Assembly (NCBI RefSeq): GCF_000812875.1
Contig: NZ_JSYK01000003.1
Location: 806,001-870,000, forward strand
DNA: 64,000 bases
Reading direction: 5' to 3'
Origin: Kaistella solincola
Lineage (GTDB): Bacteria; Bacteroidota; Bacteroidia; Flavobacteriales; Weeksellaceae
Shown: positions 9,128 to 17,411 of the stretch, piece by piece
How the letters are laid out: each line of letters begins with the position of its first letter
Numbering within the stretch: position 1 is the stretch's first letter
The notes under the pieces: generated by a model
Seen by the model: only the letters and a program-made list of their open reading frames with translations
Told to the model about the DNA's origin: nothing
The model's database searches: none
Position numbers and translations under genes: made by a program

Positions 9128-9428
9128 GCAATATAATTTAAACTAAGGTCAAAATCAGGTTTAACCAAAAAAGTTATCTAAAAGCAAAAATACTTGGCAA
9201 GTAATGTGTTCAGCCAAAAAGTAATTCCCTGTTTTTCAGCAATTATTCTTTTTTATCGCGCGTGCGAAATTATGCATTACATTAAAACTTCTCCAAATTT
9301 ATTATGTTAAATTTAGCGGAAATTTGCTAATGTTTTTAACTCTTACTTAACTGTATGTTAACACGTTATAACAAATTTTGGTATATCTTCTGTTGCTGGA
9401 AAAGCCTAACCAAAAAAACATTATTATT

Positions 9429-10295
9429 ATGGCAACAAGAGGTAATTCCGGTTCAGGAAGATCTAATTCTTCATCCGGTAGAGGTAATTCAGGAGGAAGA
9501 AGTCAGGAAGAAGATTTCGACTTAGAAGAAATCTTCCAACAGGCCTATGAGGATGGATATGAAGATGGCTACGCCGACGCGCAGGCAGACGAAGATTATG
9601 ATGATGATTATGAAGACAGCTATGATGAATGGTATGAAGAATACGAGGACGATGATGAGGACTACGATGATGATGAAGAAGACGATGATGAAGACGACAG
9701 AAGAGGAAACAGCGGCCGTGGTTCATCCCGTAGCGGATCTGGCGGCGGTAGAGGCGGCTCAGGCGGCGGACGTGGCGGCTCCGGTGGAGGACAAGGTGGA
9801 AGCAGAGGCGGTGGTTCCGGTGACGGAAGAGGCGCCCGTGAAGGTCATCCGTTCTTTGGAAACCAGTATACATCTGGTAGAGGACGTTCCGGTGGAGGCT
9901 CAAGAGGTGGTTCATCCGGAGGTTCAGGAGGTGGAGGTTCACGTGGCGGTTCATCGGGCGGCGGTGGTCGTGGCCGTGGCGGTTCATCCGGTGGTGGCAG
10001 CGACAGAAGAGGTGCCCAGGAAGGTCATCCGTTCTTTGGAAACCAATATACATCCGGTAGAGCAGGTTCCGGCTCGAGAGGTGGCTCACAAGGTGGCGGC
10101 TCTCGAGGTGGAAGTTCAAGAGGCGGTAGCCAAGGTGGCGGTTCCAGAGGAGGATCACAAGGTGGTGGCTCACGAGGTCGTGGTAATCAGCAAAGAGATA
10201 GCCAGCGTAGATTTACATCCGATGGTAGAAGCAGCAGAGGTAGCGGTTCCGGTAGAAGAGGAGGTTTCGGTAGCCGTGGCGGAAGAAATTCTTAA
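9429..10295 (+). CDS. Low-complexity acidic plus RGG-rich protein with two EGHPFFGNQYTSG motifs
   Basis: 288 residues, predicted fully disordered by composition. Residues 1-25 are Ser/Gly/Arg-rich, about 26-92 are almost all Asp/Glu/Tyr, and 93-288 consist of RGGS/SGGG-type repeats typical of RNA-binding or condensing RGG proteins. Two near-identical islands, REGHPFFGNQYTSGR and QEGHPFFGNQYTSGR, start at residues 138 and 198, exactly 60 residues apart. There is no signal peptide or membrane segment. The ATG at 9429 is preferred to the upstream start at 9378, which would add an unrelated hydrophobic stretch. A DUF892 gene follows after a terminator. By position it resembles the enterobacterial yciG-yciF pair, but I cannot assign a function. 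Confidence 0.8.
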   Translation: MATRGNSGSGRSNSSSGRGNSGGRSQEEDFDLEEIFQQAYEDGYEDGYADAQADEDYDDDYEDSYDEWYEEYEDDDEDYDDDEEDDDEDDRRGNSGRGSSRSGSGGGRGGSGGGRGGSGGGQGGSRGGGSGDGRGAREGHPFFGNQYTSGRGRSGGGSRGGSSGGSGGGGSRGGSSGGGGRGRGGSSGGGSDRRGAQEGHPFFGNQYTSGRAGSGSRGGSQGGGSRGGSSRGGSQGGGSRGGSQGGGSRGRGNQQRDSQRRFTSDGRSSRGSGSGRRGGFGSRGGRNS

Positions 10296-10305
10296 CTAAA
10301 TATAT

Positions 10306-10334
10306 AAGGCCGGCTATGATGGCCGGCTTTTTTA
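10306..10334 (+). terminator. Hairpin terminator or attenuator between RGG and DUF892 genes
   Basis: GCCGGC (10309-10314), loop TATGATG, GCCGGC (10322-10327), then T7. Only about 27 bases separate it from the next ATG, too few for a separate promoter of the usual form. Confidence 0.85.
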
Positions 10335-10360
10335 AATTAACGCATTAAAAAAGAAAAATT

Positions 10361-11134
10361 ATGGATTCCGATAATACAAAAACAGCAAACACTTCAGCAG
10401 AAGAAACACAAAAAGCCGGAACAAAAAAAAGTGCTTCCGGAGCAGCTAAAAACAGCAGTACCAATTCAAGCAGTTCTGCATCATCCGGTACATCTGGTTC
10501 ATCTACTTCTAGCCCTTCATCAATGCAGAATTCGCAAACTTCCGGTCCAAAAGATTACAGTCAGGAAGCGACTAAAGACGGTCCGCTTTACAAATTCTTC
10601 CTCGATGGTTTGAAAGATATGTACTTTTCTGAAAAGCACATTCTGGAAGCATTACCAAAAATGAAAGCTGCAGCAACTACAGAAGAGTTGCAGGAAGCTT
10701 TTGAAGATCACCATTTGGTAACTCAAAAGCAGGTTTCACGTCTGGAGAAAGTTTTTAAAACAATTGAAGAAAAACCTGAAGGTAAAAAATGCGAAGCCAT
10801 CATTGGTATTGTAAAAGAAGGCGAAAGCATTATTCAGGAAACTGAAGAAGGCACAATGACCCGCGATGCCGCGCTGATTATTGCAGCACAAAAAGTAGAG
10901 CATTATGAAATAGCATCTTACGGTGGTTTGGTGGCCTTAGCTGAAACGCTGAATTTAGACCGCGCCGCTGATTTGCTTCAAACAACACTGGAAGAAGAAG
11001 AAGAAACCGATCTCGACTTAACTTATATTGCTGAATCATTCATTAATTTCCGCGCAGCGGACGAAGATGACGATGACGACAGCGAAGATTATGAATACGA
11101 TGATGACGACGACGACCGCGGTCTGATTTTATAA
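10361..11134 (+). CDS. YciF/DUF892 ferritin-like protein with disordered N-terminus and acidic tail
   Basis: 257 residues. The first 65 or so are a Ser/Thr/Lys-rich disordered tract. Residues about 70-220 are a DUF892 four-helix ferritin-like domain, with the starting pattern KFFLDGLKDMYFSEKHILEA and the later helix AAQKVEHYEIASYGGLVALA carrying Glu/His ligands for a possible di-metal site. The tail is almost pure Asp/Glu. Family members are stress-induced in enterobacteria; their function is unknown. Both low-complexity ends echo the neighbouring RGG protein, and transcription probably depends on read-through of the terminator at 10306-10334. Confidence 0.88.
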   Translation: MDSDNTKTANTSAEETQKAGTKKSASGAAKNSSTNSSSSASSGTSGSSTSSPSSMQNSQTSGPKDYSQEATKDGPLYKFFLDGLKDMYFSEKHILEALPKMKAAATTEELQEAFEDHHLVTQKQVSRLEKVFKTIEEKPEGKKCEAIIGIVKEGESIIQETEEGTMTRDAALIIAAQKVEHYEIASYGGLVALAETLNLDRAADLLQTTLEEEEETDLDLTYIAESFINFRAADEDDDDDSEDYEYDDDDDDRGLIL

Positions 11135-11146
11135 ACTTTTAAACAT

Positions 11147-11173
11147 AAAGCAAGCTTTCAAGCTTGCTTTTTT
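11147..11173 (+). terminator. Terminator after the DUF892 gene
   Basis: AAGCAAGCTT, TCA, AGCTTGCTT, then T-run. Strong stem 13 bases after the stop codon. Confidence 0.9.
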
Positions 11174-11202
11174 AATTAAAACTAAAGTAAAGAATAAAAG
11201 AA

Positions 11203-11231
11203 AAATTTCCGGCTTAAACGGCATTTTTTTT
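11203..11231. repeat. Recurrent hairpin copy (CCGGCTTAAACGG)
   Basis: CCG, loop GCTTAAA, CGG flanked by AAATTT and a T-run. It lies between two better terminators, so its own termination role is uncertain. Confidence 0.5.
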
Positions 11232-11266
11232 CAAAATTTCTTTGCTTAAATTTTTAAAGCTAAAAG

Positions 11267-11298
11267 CAAAAAAAAGCCCCAAAACGGGGCTTTTTTTT
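11267..11298 (-). terminator. Terminator of typA, likely bidirectional
   Basis: AGCCCC/GGGGCT stem with A-runs and T-runs on either side, 20 bases after the typA stop codon on the minus strand. Confidence 0.9.
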
Positions 11299-11318
11299 AT
11301 TTATAGCAGAAGTGATTT

Positions 11319-13124
11319 TTATCCTTTCGCTCCTCTTTCAATACGTTTTCTTTCGTTTTCAGAAAGTACTTTTTTACGCATTCTGATGAAGTTCGGTGTA
11401 ACTTCAATCGCTTCGTCGCCCTGGATATATTCCATACATTCTTCCAATGAGAACAAAATTTTCGGTGCAATGCTGCCGTCCTTATCTTTTCCGGAAGCAC
11501 GCATATTGTTCAGCTGTTTAGCTTCCACGATGTTTACCACCAAATCTCCAGGTTTGTTTTGCTCACCGATAATCATTCCTTCATAGATTTCCTCGCCCGG
11601 ATCAACAAAGAATTTACCCCTGTCCTGTAATTTTGCAATTGAATATTCAGTAGCAGGACCTTGTCCTTTGCTTACCAAAACTCCAACCAATCTTCCAGGA
11701 ATTGAACCTTTGAAAGGTTTATAATCTACGAAACGGTGCGCCATAATTGCTTCACCTGCAGTTGCGGTCAACATTTGCGAGCGCAAACCAATCAAACCTC
11801 TGGAAGGAATTTCAAATTCCAAATGCTGCATTTCGCCTTTGGTTTCCATAATGTGAAGATCACCTTTTCTTTGTGTTGCCAAATCGATAACTCTTGAAGC
11901 ATATTCTTCCGGAACGTCAACAACCATAGATTCATACGGTTCAGATTTTACGCCATCAATTTCTCTCAAAATAACCTGTGGCTGGCCAATTGTCATTTCG
12001 TAACCTTCTCTTCTCATCGTTTCGATTAGAACAGAAAGGTGAAGAATACCACGACCGAAAACCAAAAATGTATTTGCGTCTTCTGTAGGTTCAACTCTTA
12101 AAGCTAAGTTTTTCTCCAACTCTTTCATCAACCTTTCTTTCAGGTGATTAGAAGTTACATATTTCCCGTCTTTTCCGAAGAAAGGCGAGTTGTTGATGGA
12201 GAATGTCATGTTCAAAGTCGGTTCATCAATTGCTGTACGTGGCAACGGATCTGGATTTTCAAGATCAACGAAAGAATCGCCAATCTGAAATTTATCAAAA
12301 CCAACAATTGCACAGATGTCACCTGCTTTTACTTCCTGAACTTTCTTTTTACCAAGACCTTCAAAAACGTATAATTCTTTTACTTTTCCTTTAATAATGT
12401 TTCCGTCTTCCTGCGCAAGACCTATCCATTCAGATTCTTTTACAGAACCTTGAGTGATTTTTCCAATTGCAATTCTTCCCAGGAAAGAAGAGAAATCCAA
12501 TGATGTAATCTGCATTCTAAGCGGACCTTCTTTAGCTTCCGGCGCCGGAACATGCTCTAAAATTCCGTCTAATAGCGGGAAAATATTTTCTGTCGGTTCC
12601 AATGAAGTATTGAACCAACCTTGCTTTGAAGAACCATAGAATGTTGGGAAATCCAATTGCTCTTCGGTTGCATCAAGGTTAAAGAACAAATCGAAAACCT
12701 GATCGTGAACTTCATCCGGTCGACAGTTTGGTTTATCAACTTTGTTGATGACAACAACTGGTCTTAAACCTAGTTCCAAAGCTTTCTGGAGTACAAAACG
12801 CGTTTGTGGCATCGGACCTTCAAATGCATCAACCAAAAGAAGTACACCGTCTGCCATTTTCAAAACACGTTCTACCTCACCACCGAAATCGGCGTGACCA
12901 GGCGTATCAATTACGTTAATTTTGGTGTCCTTATAAGTAACCGAAATATTTTTTGATAAAATGGTAATTCCACGTTCACGTTCCAGATCGTTGTTATCCA
13001 TGATAAGATCACCTGATTCCTGATTTTCGCGGAAAACACTGGTAGCGTGAATGATTTTGTCAACCAAAGTAGTCTTTCCGTGGTCAACGTGCGCAATAAT
13101 TGCGATATTTCTGATGTTTTGCAT
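11319..13124 (-). CDS. typA: Translational GTPase TypA/BipA
   Basis: 601 residues. Ribosome-associated GTPase of the EF-G type, needed for growth in cold or stress in several bacteria. [20 protein letters not shown] holds the P-loop, RERGITI the switch I region, [15 protein letters not shown] the G3 motif and NKVDKP the G4 motif. The C-terminal part has the BipA-type [23 protein letters not shown] segment. The ATG at 13124 is chosen because it gives the normal MQNIRN start; the longer frame needs a TTG at 13145. Monocistronic, with its own terminator. Confidence 0.96.
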   Translation of the reverse strand: MQNIRNIAIIAHVDHGKTTLVDKIIHATSVFRENQESGDLIMDNNDLERERGITILSKNISVTYKDTKINVIDTPGHADFGGEVERVLKMADGVLLLVDAFEGPMPQTRFVLQKALELGLRPVVVINKVDKPNCRPDEVHDQVFDLFFNLDATEEQLDFPTFYGSSKQGWFNTSLEPTENIFPLLDGILEHVPAPEAKEGPLRMQITSLDFSSFLGRIAIGKITQGSVKESEWIGLAQEDGNIIKGKVKELYVFEGLGKKKVQEVKAGDICAIVGFDKFQIGDSFVDLENPDPLPRTAIDEPTLNMTFSINNSPFFGKDGKYVTSNHLKERLMKELEKNLALRVEPTEDANTFLVFGRGILHLSVLIETMRREGYEMTIGQPQVILREIDGVKSEPYESMVVDVPEEYASRVIDLATQRKGDLHIMETKGEMQHLEFEIPSRGLIGLRSQMLTATAGEAIMAHRFVDYKPFKGSIPGRLVGVLVSKGQGPATEYSIAKLQDRGKFFVDPGEEIYEGMIIGEQNKPGDLVVNIVEAKQLNNMRASGKDKDGSIAPKILFSLEECMEYIQGDEAIEVTPNFIRMRKKVLSENERKRIERGAKG

Positions 13125-13316
13125 ATTCGTTTTTTGACCGTGCAAAAGTAATCTTTTTTGGTGAAATAACTTTATAAGTTTTTCAATTTAATAAATTTTT
13201 ATGTTAATTTTTGGCGAAAGTTGAATGCACGTTTAAAAATTAGCTGCTAAAACGCCTAATTTTCTGCAATTTATTTATAATCAAATGGTTATCGGAAAAA
13301 GCTAAAATGAAAAAAA

Positions 13317-13358
13317 TGCCGATTTAAGGGCAAAAAAAGAGACCTCACGATCTCTTTT
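13317..13358 (-). terminator. Terminator after the DUF465 gene, next to a recurrent hairpin copy
   Basis: On the minus strand AGAGAT...TCTCT followed by T7 (13332-13358). Directly beyond it is TGCC-GATTTAAG-GGCA (13317-13332), a degenerate member of the recurrent hairpin family. Confidence 0.75.
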
Positions 13359-13385
13359 AAAATATTCTCGGTAAAAGTTTTGAAT

Positions 13386-13622
13386 TTAATTCGTTTTCAG
13401 ATAGTTGTAAATACTGTCTTTCAGGTGAACTCTTTTTCTTCGGAGGTCGGTTAAATGCTCGTCGGTGGTGTGGTTTTGTTCACCTTCTTCGTAGTGCTGT
13501 ATGAGCGCGTTTATCTCTTCATAATTCACGTACATTTTTCGGAAAATGTCGTCATTCAATTTAAATTCTGCGATTTTTTCTTGCGCTTCGGGAAATTCCT
13601 GAGTAAGGGTGTGATTTTCCAT
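13386..13622 (-). CDS. YdcH/DUF465 family protein
   Basis: 78 residues, a short helical hairpin protein. The family pattern is clear: LTQEFPEAQEKIAEFKLND, then FRKMYVNYEEINALI and the closing LRRKRVHLKDSIYNYLK. Length is normal. No catalytic residues and no membrane segment are visible. The function of DUF465 proteins is not established. Monocistronic, with a terminator about 30 bases downstream. It is separated from typA by about 260 bases in which I recognise only the hairpins. Confidence 0.85.
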   Translation of the reverse strand: MENHTLTQEFPEAQEKIAEFKLNDDIFRKMYVNYEEINALIQHYEEGEQNHTTDEHLTDLRRKRVHLKDSIYNYLKTN

Positions 13623-13727
13623 GACTTTAAATTTTAATTATTTTATGAAATAAAGTTAGCTAAAAATCACTTGATAAAAACGAAAATTTCCTCCATTTTT
13701 GCTGATTTATTTCAGTTTTAAGGAAAC

Positions 13728-15509
13728 CTATTTTTTCAGCTTCACGTAAATTTCACCTTTCTTTTTTCCATTAGCGCCCTTTTTGAAAACGTTTACCGAT
13801 TCTATTTTTGCAGGATCTATCTTTTCCATTTCGGCTTTCGTAGAAGCTTTTCCGTCAATATAAATATCGATTTCGTCGTTCACGTTAAGATTGGGATTTT
13901 CGTTTGTGGAAGTGGCGTTGGTATTATAATTAAAATTTATACCGTCTTTCAGCTGCGAATTTTTTACCGCTTCTTGGGCCTTTTTTTCTGCGTCAGCAAT
14001 TTTCGCTTTAAACTCCGGAGAATTCACCATTTTCTCCGCTTCTTTTGCTTTCATCTCGGCGTTGGCAATTTGCTTTTTAAATTCCGCAGAGTTGAATTTT
14101 TTAGCCGCTTTTTCGGCATTTTTTTGCGCTTCTTTAATCTGTTTTTTAAATTTTGACGAATTCACATATTCTTCCGCTTTTTTTGCGTGAATTTCTGCGT
14201 CTTTCATCTTGTTTTTAAAATCGTCGGAATTGTAATAAGCACCTACTTTCGCGTAAAGCTGATCCATATCGCCAAACTTTTGCTCCAGCATTTTTTCGAT
14301 GTTTTTAAAATCTTCTTTACCGTAAATTTCATCTATTTTCGAGCTCAGATCATTTATTTCCAGATTCAGAGCTTTAAATTTTGGACTTTCAAAATCCATT
14401 TTGTCTGTTAATTTTTGCAATTCCTGAGTTTTTTGGTGCAAACGTTCTTCAATTTTTCGCGCTTCATCGCTTTTTTCATTTAAGTGTTCCTGCAAAGGCT
14501 GAATTTCCTGCTGTTTTTCGGCAATCTTTTGCTGAACATTTTCCAGGGATTTTTCGGTCGTAATATTTTGCTCCTTATTATTAGGAGTAATAGTGTCGGC
14601 TTTTAACCTGAAAACCAGTTTTTCAACTTTAAGGTTGGATTCTTTAATTTCTTTATTTTTCGCATTCACCAAATAGAAGAAGGCAAGCAAAAATAATAAG
14701 GGCAATGCGGCGATTCTGCGCGCATAACTGAATTTTGTCTTTGATTGTTTAAGCATTTTTAATCTTTTTTTGAGGTTAGAACTTAAGAACGGACTCGTTG
14801 CAGGTAACTGTTTTCCGGAAAAGTGACTTGCCAAAAGCATCTGCGCAAATGCTTTCGTGTCCGAGTTTTTTAAGGCTTTTCGGTCAGCAAGATATTCGTG
14901 GATTAATGAAATTTCTTTTTTGATGAAGTAAAAAAACGGATTGAACCAAAAGAGGGAAGTGGCGACTTCTAAAAATATTTTGTCCCAGGAATGTTTCTGC
15001 TCGATGTGCACCATTTCGTGTTTCAGAATCTGTTTGCCTAAATCTGACTGAAGCAAAATGGAATCTTTCCAGAAAAGATTTTTGAAAAAAGAAAACGGCG
15101 CTTCGGGCAAATTTGTGTGATAAAAGCTGATGCCTTCGAAATTTTCTTTTTTAAATTTCTTTTTCAGGCTTTCAATTTTAGCTAAACCATACAGAAATTT
15201 AACAATGAAAAAAGAGGCAATTAAGCCGGTAAAAATTGCTATAAGGGAAAAATAATCGAAATTTTGATTTACATTTTTACTTGATTCAGCAATATTTAAA
15301 TTGTTTAATATTAAGTAGATATCACCATTTACTTCAAGTGTAAAATAACTTACTTTCAGCAAAGGCAAAATCATGCTGATGACCACCGCCGCAATTAGAT
15401 AAAAGCGGTTGTAATGGTGAAAAGTTTTGTCTTTCAGAAAGAGCTGATAATAGAAAAACAGCACACCAGAAGTCAGAATAACTTTGCCGGAATACATTAA
15501 AATTTCCAT
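13728..15509 (-). CDS. BlaR1-like M56 metallopeptidase sensor with coiled repeats and C-terminal plug-like domain
   Basis: 593 residues. Three N-terminal membrane helices and a fourth near 268-285 enclose the cytoplasmic zinc peptidase domain with HEMVH (about 164-168) and the distal Glu in HEYLADRKAL. The outer part has a charged helical region. About residues 427-513 are four tandem units of about 23 residues of the form NSxxFKxxIxxAExxAxxAE. The end (DIYIDGKASTKAEMEKIDPA followed by KIESVNVFKK) resembles the small domain often found at the end of Bacteroidota M56 proteins. There is no penicillin-binding domain, so a beta-lactam signal is unlikely. It overlaps blaI by one base (TGATG). Confidence 0.88.
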   Translation of the reverse strand: MEILMYSGKVILTSGVLFFYYQLFLKDKTFHHYNRFYLIAAVVISMILPLLKVSYFTLEVNGDIYLILNNLNIAESSKNVNQNFDYFSLIAIFTGLIASFFIVKFLYGLAKIESLKKKFKKENFEGISFYHTNLPEAPFSFFKNLFWKDSILLQSDLGKQILKHEMVHIEQKHSWDKIFLEVATSLFWFNPFFYFIKKEISLIHEYLADRKALKNSDTKAFAQMLLASHFSGKQLPATSPFLSSNLKKRLKMLKQSKTKFSYARRIAALPLLFLLAFFYLVNAKNKEIKESNLKVEKLVFRLKADTITPNNKEQNITTEKSLENVQQKIAEKQQEIQPLQEHLNEKSDEARKIEERLHQKTQELQKLTDKMDFESPKFKALNLEINDLSSKIDEIYGKEDFKNIEKMLEQKFGDMDQLYAKVGAYYNSDDFKNKMKDAEIHAKKAEEYVNSSKFKKQIKEAQKNAEKAAKKFNSAEFKKQIANAEMKAKEAEKMVNSPEFKAKIADAEKKAQEAVKNSQLKDGINFNYNTNATSTNENPNLNVNDEIDIYIDGKASTKAEMEKIDPAKIESVNVFKKGANGKKKGEIYVKLKK

Positions 15510-15874
15510 CAGTTTTTGTTTTTGAGTTCGTTCAGAAGCATTTCCAGATCTTCGACGCTTATCTCATTTTTTTCCACTAAAAAAGAAACTGCATTGGTGT
15601 AAGAACCTTCAAAATAATTTTTTACCAGGCTTTTCATCGTTTTTCCGCTGTATTTTTCTTTGGAAATTAGCGGAAAATATTGGTGCTGCCGTCCGAAAAC
15701 TTCGTAATCAACAAAGTCTTTTTCCTTTAAAACTTTTAAAATTGTAGAAACCGTATTGGTGTGCGGTTTTGGTTCTGGAAACTGCTCTAAAACATCTTTC
15801 AGAAACGCTTTCCCCAAATCCCATAAATACTGCATCACCTGTTCTTCGGCTTTCGTCAACTGCGAAATTTTCAT
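15509..15874 (-). CDS. BlaI/MecI family transcriptional repressor
   Basis: 121 residues, a winged helix followed by a dimerisation region. LTKAEEQVMQYLWDLGKAFL, then TNTVSTILKVLKEKDFVDY (recognition helix and wing) and the C-terminal dimer part. BlaI repressors are inactivated by proteolysis triggered by the partner M56 protein, encoded directly downstream and overlapping by one base. Two palindromes flank the promoter and one directly abuts the start codon, so autoregulation is very likely. The target genes beyond this pair are unknown. Confidence 0.93.
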   Translation of the reverse strand: MKISQLTKAEEQVMQYLWDLGKAFLKDVLEQFPEPKPHTNTVSTILKVLKEKDFVDYEVFGRQHQYFPLISKEKYSGKTMKSLVKNYFEGSYTNAVSFLVEKNEISVEDLEMLLNELKNKN

Positions 15875-15938
15875 ATCACTATTTATTTAGTGATACAAAT
15901 GTAGATTTTTATTTTGAATGTACAACTATTTTTATAGT
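15875..15938 (-). promoter_or_regulatory. blaI promoter with two operator palindromes
   Basis: Minus strand: TTG (15923-15925), 19 bases, TACATTTG (15896-15903). Palindrome 1 is ATCACTA-TTTATT-TAGTGAT (15875-15894), between the -7 box and the ATG. Palindrome 2 is ACTAT-TTTT-ATAGT (15925-15938), overlapping the -33 element. The shared half-site (A)CTA(T) supports one repressor binding at both. Confidence 0.8.
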
Positions 15939-16080
15939 GATAAATAAAAATATTATTTAATGAATTGATTTTCAGTTAGAAAAACCTTTATTATAATACT
16001 TCTGTGGCAACACATCTGATAAAGCAGTTGACGTCTGATACTACGGCTGAAAATCCATAAAAATCATTTCATTAAAATTA

Positions 16081-16109
16081 AAAATTTGCCGCTTTTAGGG
16101 GCAAATTTT
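16081..16109. repeat. Strong copy of the recurrent hairpin between divergent blaI and ychF
   Basis: Ten-base-pair stem AAAATTTGCC/GGCAAATTTT around GCTTTTAGG, with a T-run on the + strand. It is not next to the 3' end of any gene I can see. The rest of the 333-base gap holds the blaI operators and the ychF -7 box. Confidence 0.7.
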
Positions 16110-16136
16110 TTTATATAGAAAATCGTTCAAAATATT

Positions 16137-16144
16137 TATCTTTG
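16137..16144 (+). promoter_or_regulatory. -7 box TATCTTTG of ychF
   Basis: TAnnTTTG match followed by CA, 63 bases before the start codon. No clear -33 box. Confidence 0.55.
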
Positions 16145-16207
16145 CACACGCTCAATTCAAGGTTTCTGCCAACGGAAATCTAAAAATTTAACCTCACAAC
16201 GTACGAT

Positions 16208-17299
16208 ATGAAATGTGGAATTGTAGGTTTGCCAAATGTCGGTAAATCAACCCTTTTTAACTGTTTAAGCAACGCCAAAGCGCAATCGGCAAACTATCCT
16301 TTCTGTACCATCGAACCGAATTTAGGAACGGTTTCCGTACCGGATGAAAGACTTTTCGTGCTGGAAAAACTGGTGAATCCCGAAAGAGTTTTACCTGCCG
16401 TTGTGGAAATCGTAGATATCGCAGGTTTGGTGAAAGGCGCGAGCAAAGGCGAAGGTTTGGGAAATAAATTCCTTGCAAATATCCGAGAATGTGAAGCGAT
16501 TATTCACGTTCTTAGATGTTTTGAAGACGGAAATATTGTACACGTTGAAGGAACAGTTGATCCGCTTCGTGATAAAGAAATCATTGATATTGAATTACAG
16601 CTGAAAGACATTGAAACTTTAGCTAAAGCTGTAGAAAAAGCAAAAAAGTTCATCAAATCCGGTAAAAAAGATGATGTGATGACTTACGAAACTTTGCTTA
16701 ATCTGCAGAAATTTGTGGAAGAAGGGAAAAATGCGCGTGAATTTCCGACGGATGATTTTTCTTCTACAATTATTGCTGATGTTCAGTTATTGACAAACAA
16801 ACCGGTGCTTTACGTTTGTAACGTGGATGAAAATTCCATAAAAAACGGCAACGACTGGATCGCAAAAATCGAAGAAATGGCGGCTAACGAAGGCGCTGAA
16901 GTAGTAGTTTTAGCGGCGCAAATTGAAGCCGACATCAACGAACTGGAAACTTTCGAAGAAAGAGAAATGTTTTTGGATGAACTGGGTTTAACTGAACCCG
17001 GCGTAAACCGATTGATCAGAAAAGCTTACGACTTGCTGAAACTGCAAACTTATTTCACCGCAGGTGTAAAAGAAGTTCGCGCCTGGACCATCGGAAAAGG
17101 TTGGACCGCGCCACAGGCTGCTGGCGTTATTCACACCGATTTCGAAAAAGGATTTATCCGCGCGGAAGTCATTAAATATGAAGATTTTGTAAAATTCGGT
17201 TCTGAAGCAAAGGTAAAAGAAGCCGGAAAACTTTCCGTAGAAGGTAAGGAATATATCGTTCAGGACGGCGATATGATGAATTTTAGATTTAACGTGTAA
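16208..17299 (+). CDS. ychF: Redox-regulated ATPase YchF/OLA1
   Basis: 363 residues, full length. Obg-related P-loop protein that prefers ATP and associates with the ribosome. GLPNVGKSTLFN is the P-loop, DIAGLVKGASKGEGLGN the G3 and switch region, and NVDE stands in the place of the NKxD specificity motif, as expected for the ATP-binding branch. A TGS domain closes the protein (TYFTAGVKEVRAWTIGKGWT to the end). Monocistronic, with a UUCG-capped terminator just downstream. Confidence 0.96.
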   Translation: MKCGIVGLPNVGKSTLFNCLSNAKAQSANYPFCTIEPNLGTVSVPDERLFVLEKLVNPERVLPAVVEIVDIAGLVKGASKGEGLGNKFLANIRECEAIIHVLRCFEDGNIVHVEGTVDPLRDKEIIDIELQLKDIETLAKAVEKAKKFIKSGKKDDVMTYETLLNLQKFVEEGKNAREFPTDDFSSTIIADVQLLTNKPVLYVCNVDENSIKNGNDWIAKIEEMAANEGAEVVVLAAQIEADINELETFEEREMFLDELGLTEPGVNRLIRKAYDLLKLQTYFTAGVKEVRAWTIGKGWTAPQAAGVIHTDFEKGFIRAEVIKYEDFVKFGSEAKVKEAGKLSVEGKEYIVQDGDMMNFRFNV

Positions 17300-17321
17300 A
17301 AACGGCAAATTTTTTAAAAAT

Positions 17322-17350
17322 ATCAAAGCGGACTTCGGTTCGCTTTTTTT
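17322..17350 (+). terminator. ychF terminator with UUCG tetraloop
   Basis: AAAGCGGAC-TTCG-GTTCGCTTT followed by eight T. A strong intrinsic terminator. A recurrent hairpin copy (TTTGCC...GGCAAA, 17348-17369) follows directly. Confidence 0.92.
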
Positions 17351-17381
17351 TGCCCCTAAAAATGGCAAATTTTTCAAAAAA

Positions 17382-17389
17382 TATTTTTG
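17382..17389 (+). promoter_or_regulatory. -7 box TATTTTTG of the FMN reductase gene
   Basis: TAnnTTTG match 22 bases before the ATG. The -33 region is not clear. Confidence 0.5.
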
Positions 17390-17411
17390 TAAATTGTGTC
17401 AAATTTAAAAT

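Noticed and set aside
9300..9428. Promoter for the RGG gene at TTATAACAAATTTTGG
   Set aside because: The spacing within the putative box does not fit TAnnTTTG and no partner TTG at 19 bases is seen, so I list none.
9463..10299. Long open frames on both strands across the RGG gene (236 and 250 codons)
   Set aside because: They result from the repeated GC-rich codons of the real frame, which alone gives domain-like organisation, a sensible start and a terminator after its stop.
13728..15874. Beta-lactam resistance sensor system
   Set aside because: The pair is BlaI/BlaR1-like in fold, but there is no penicillin-binding sensor domain and no beta-lactamase gene in the window.
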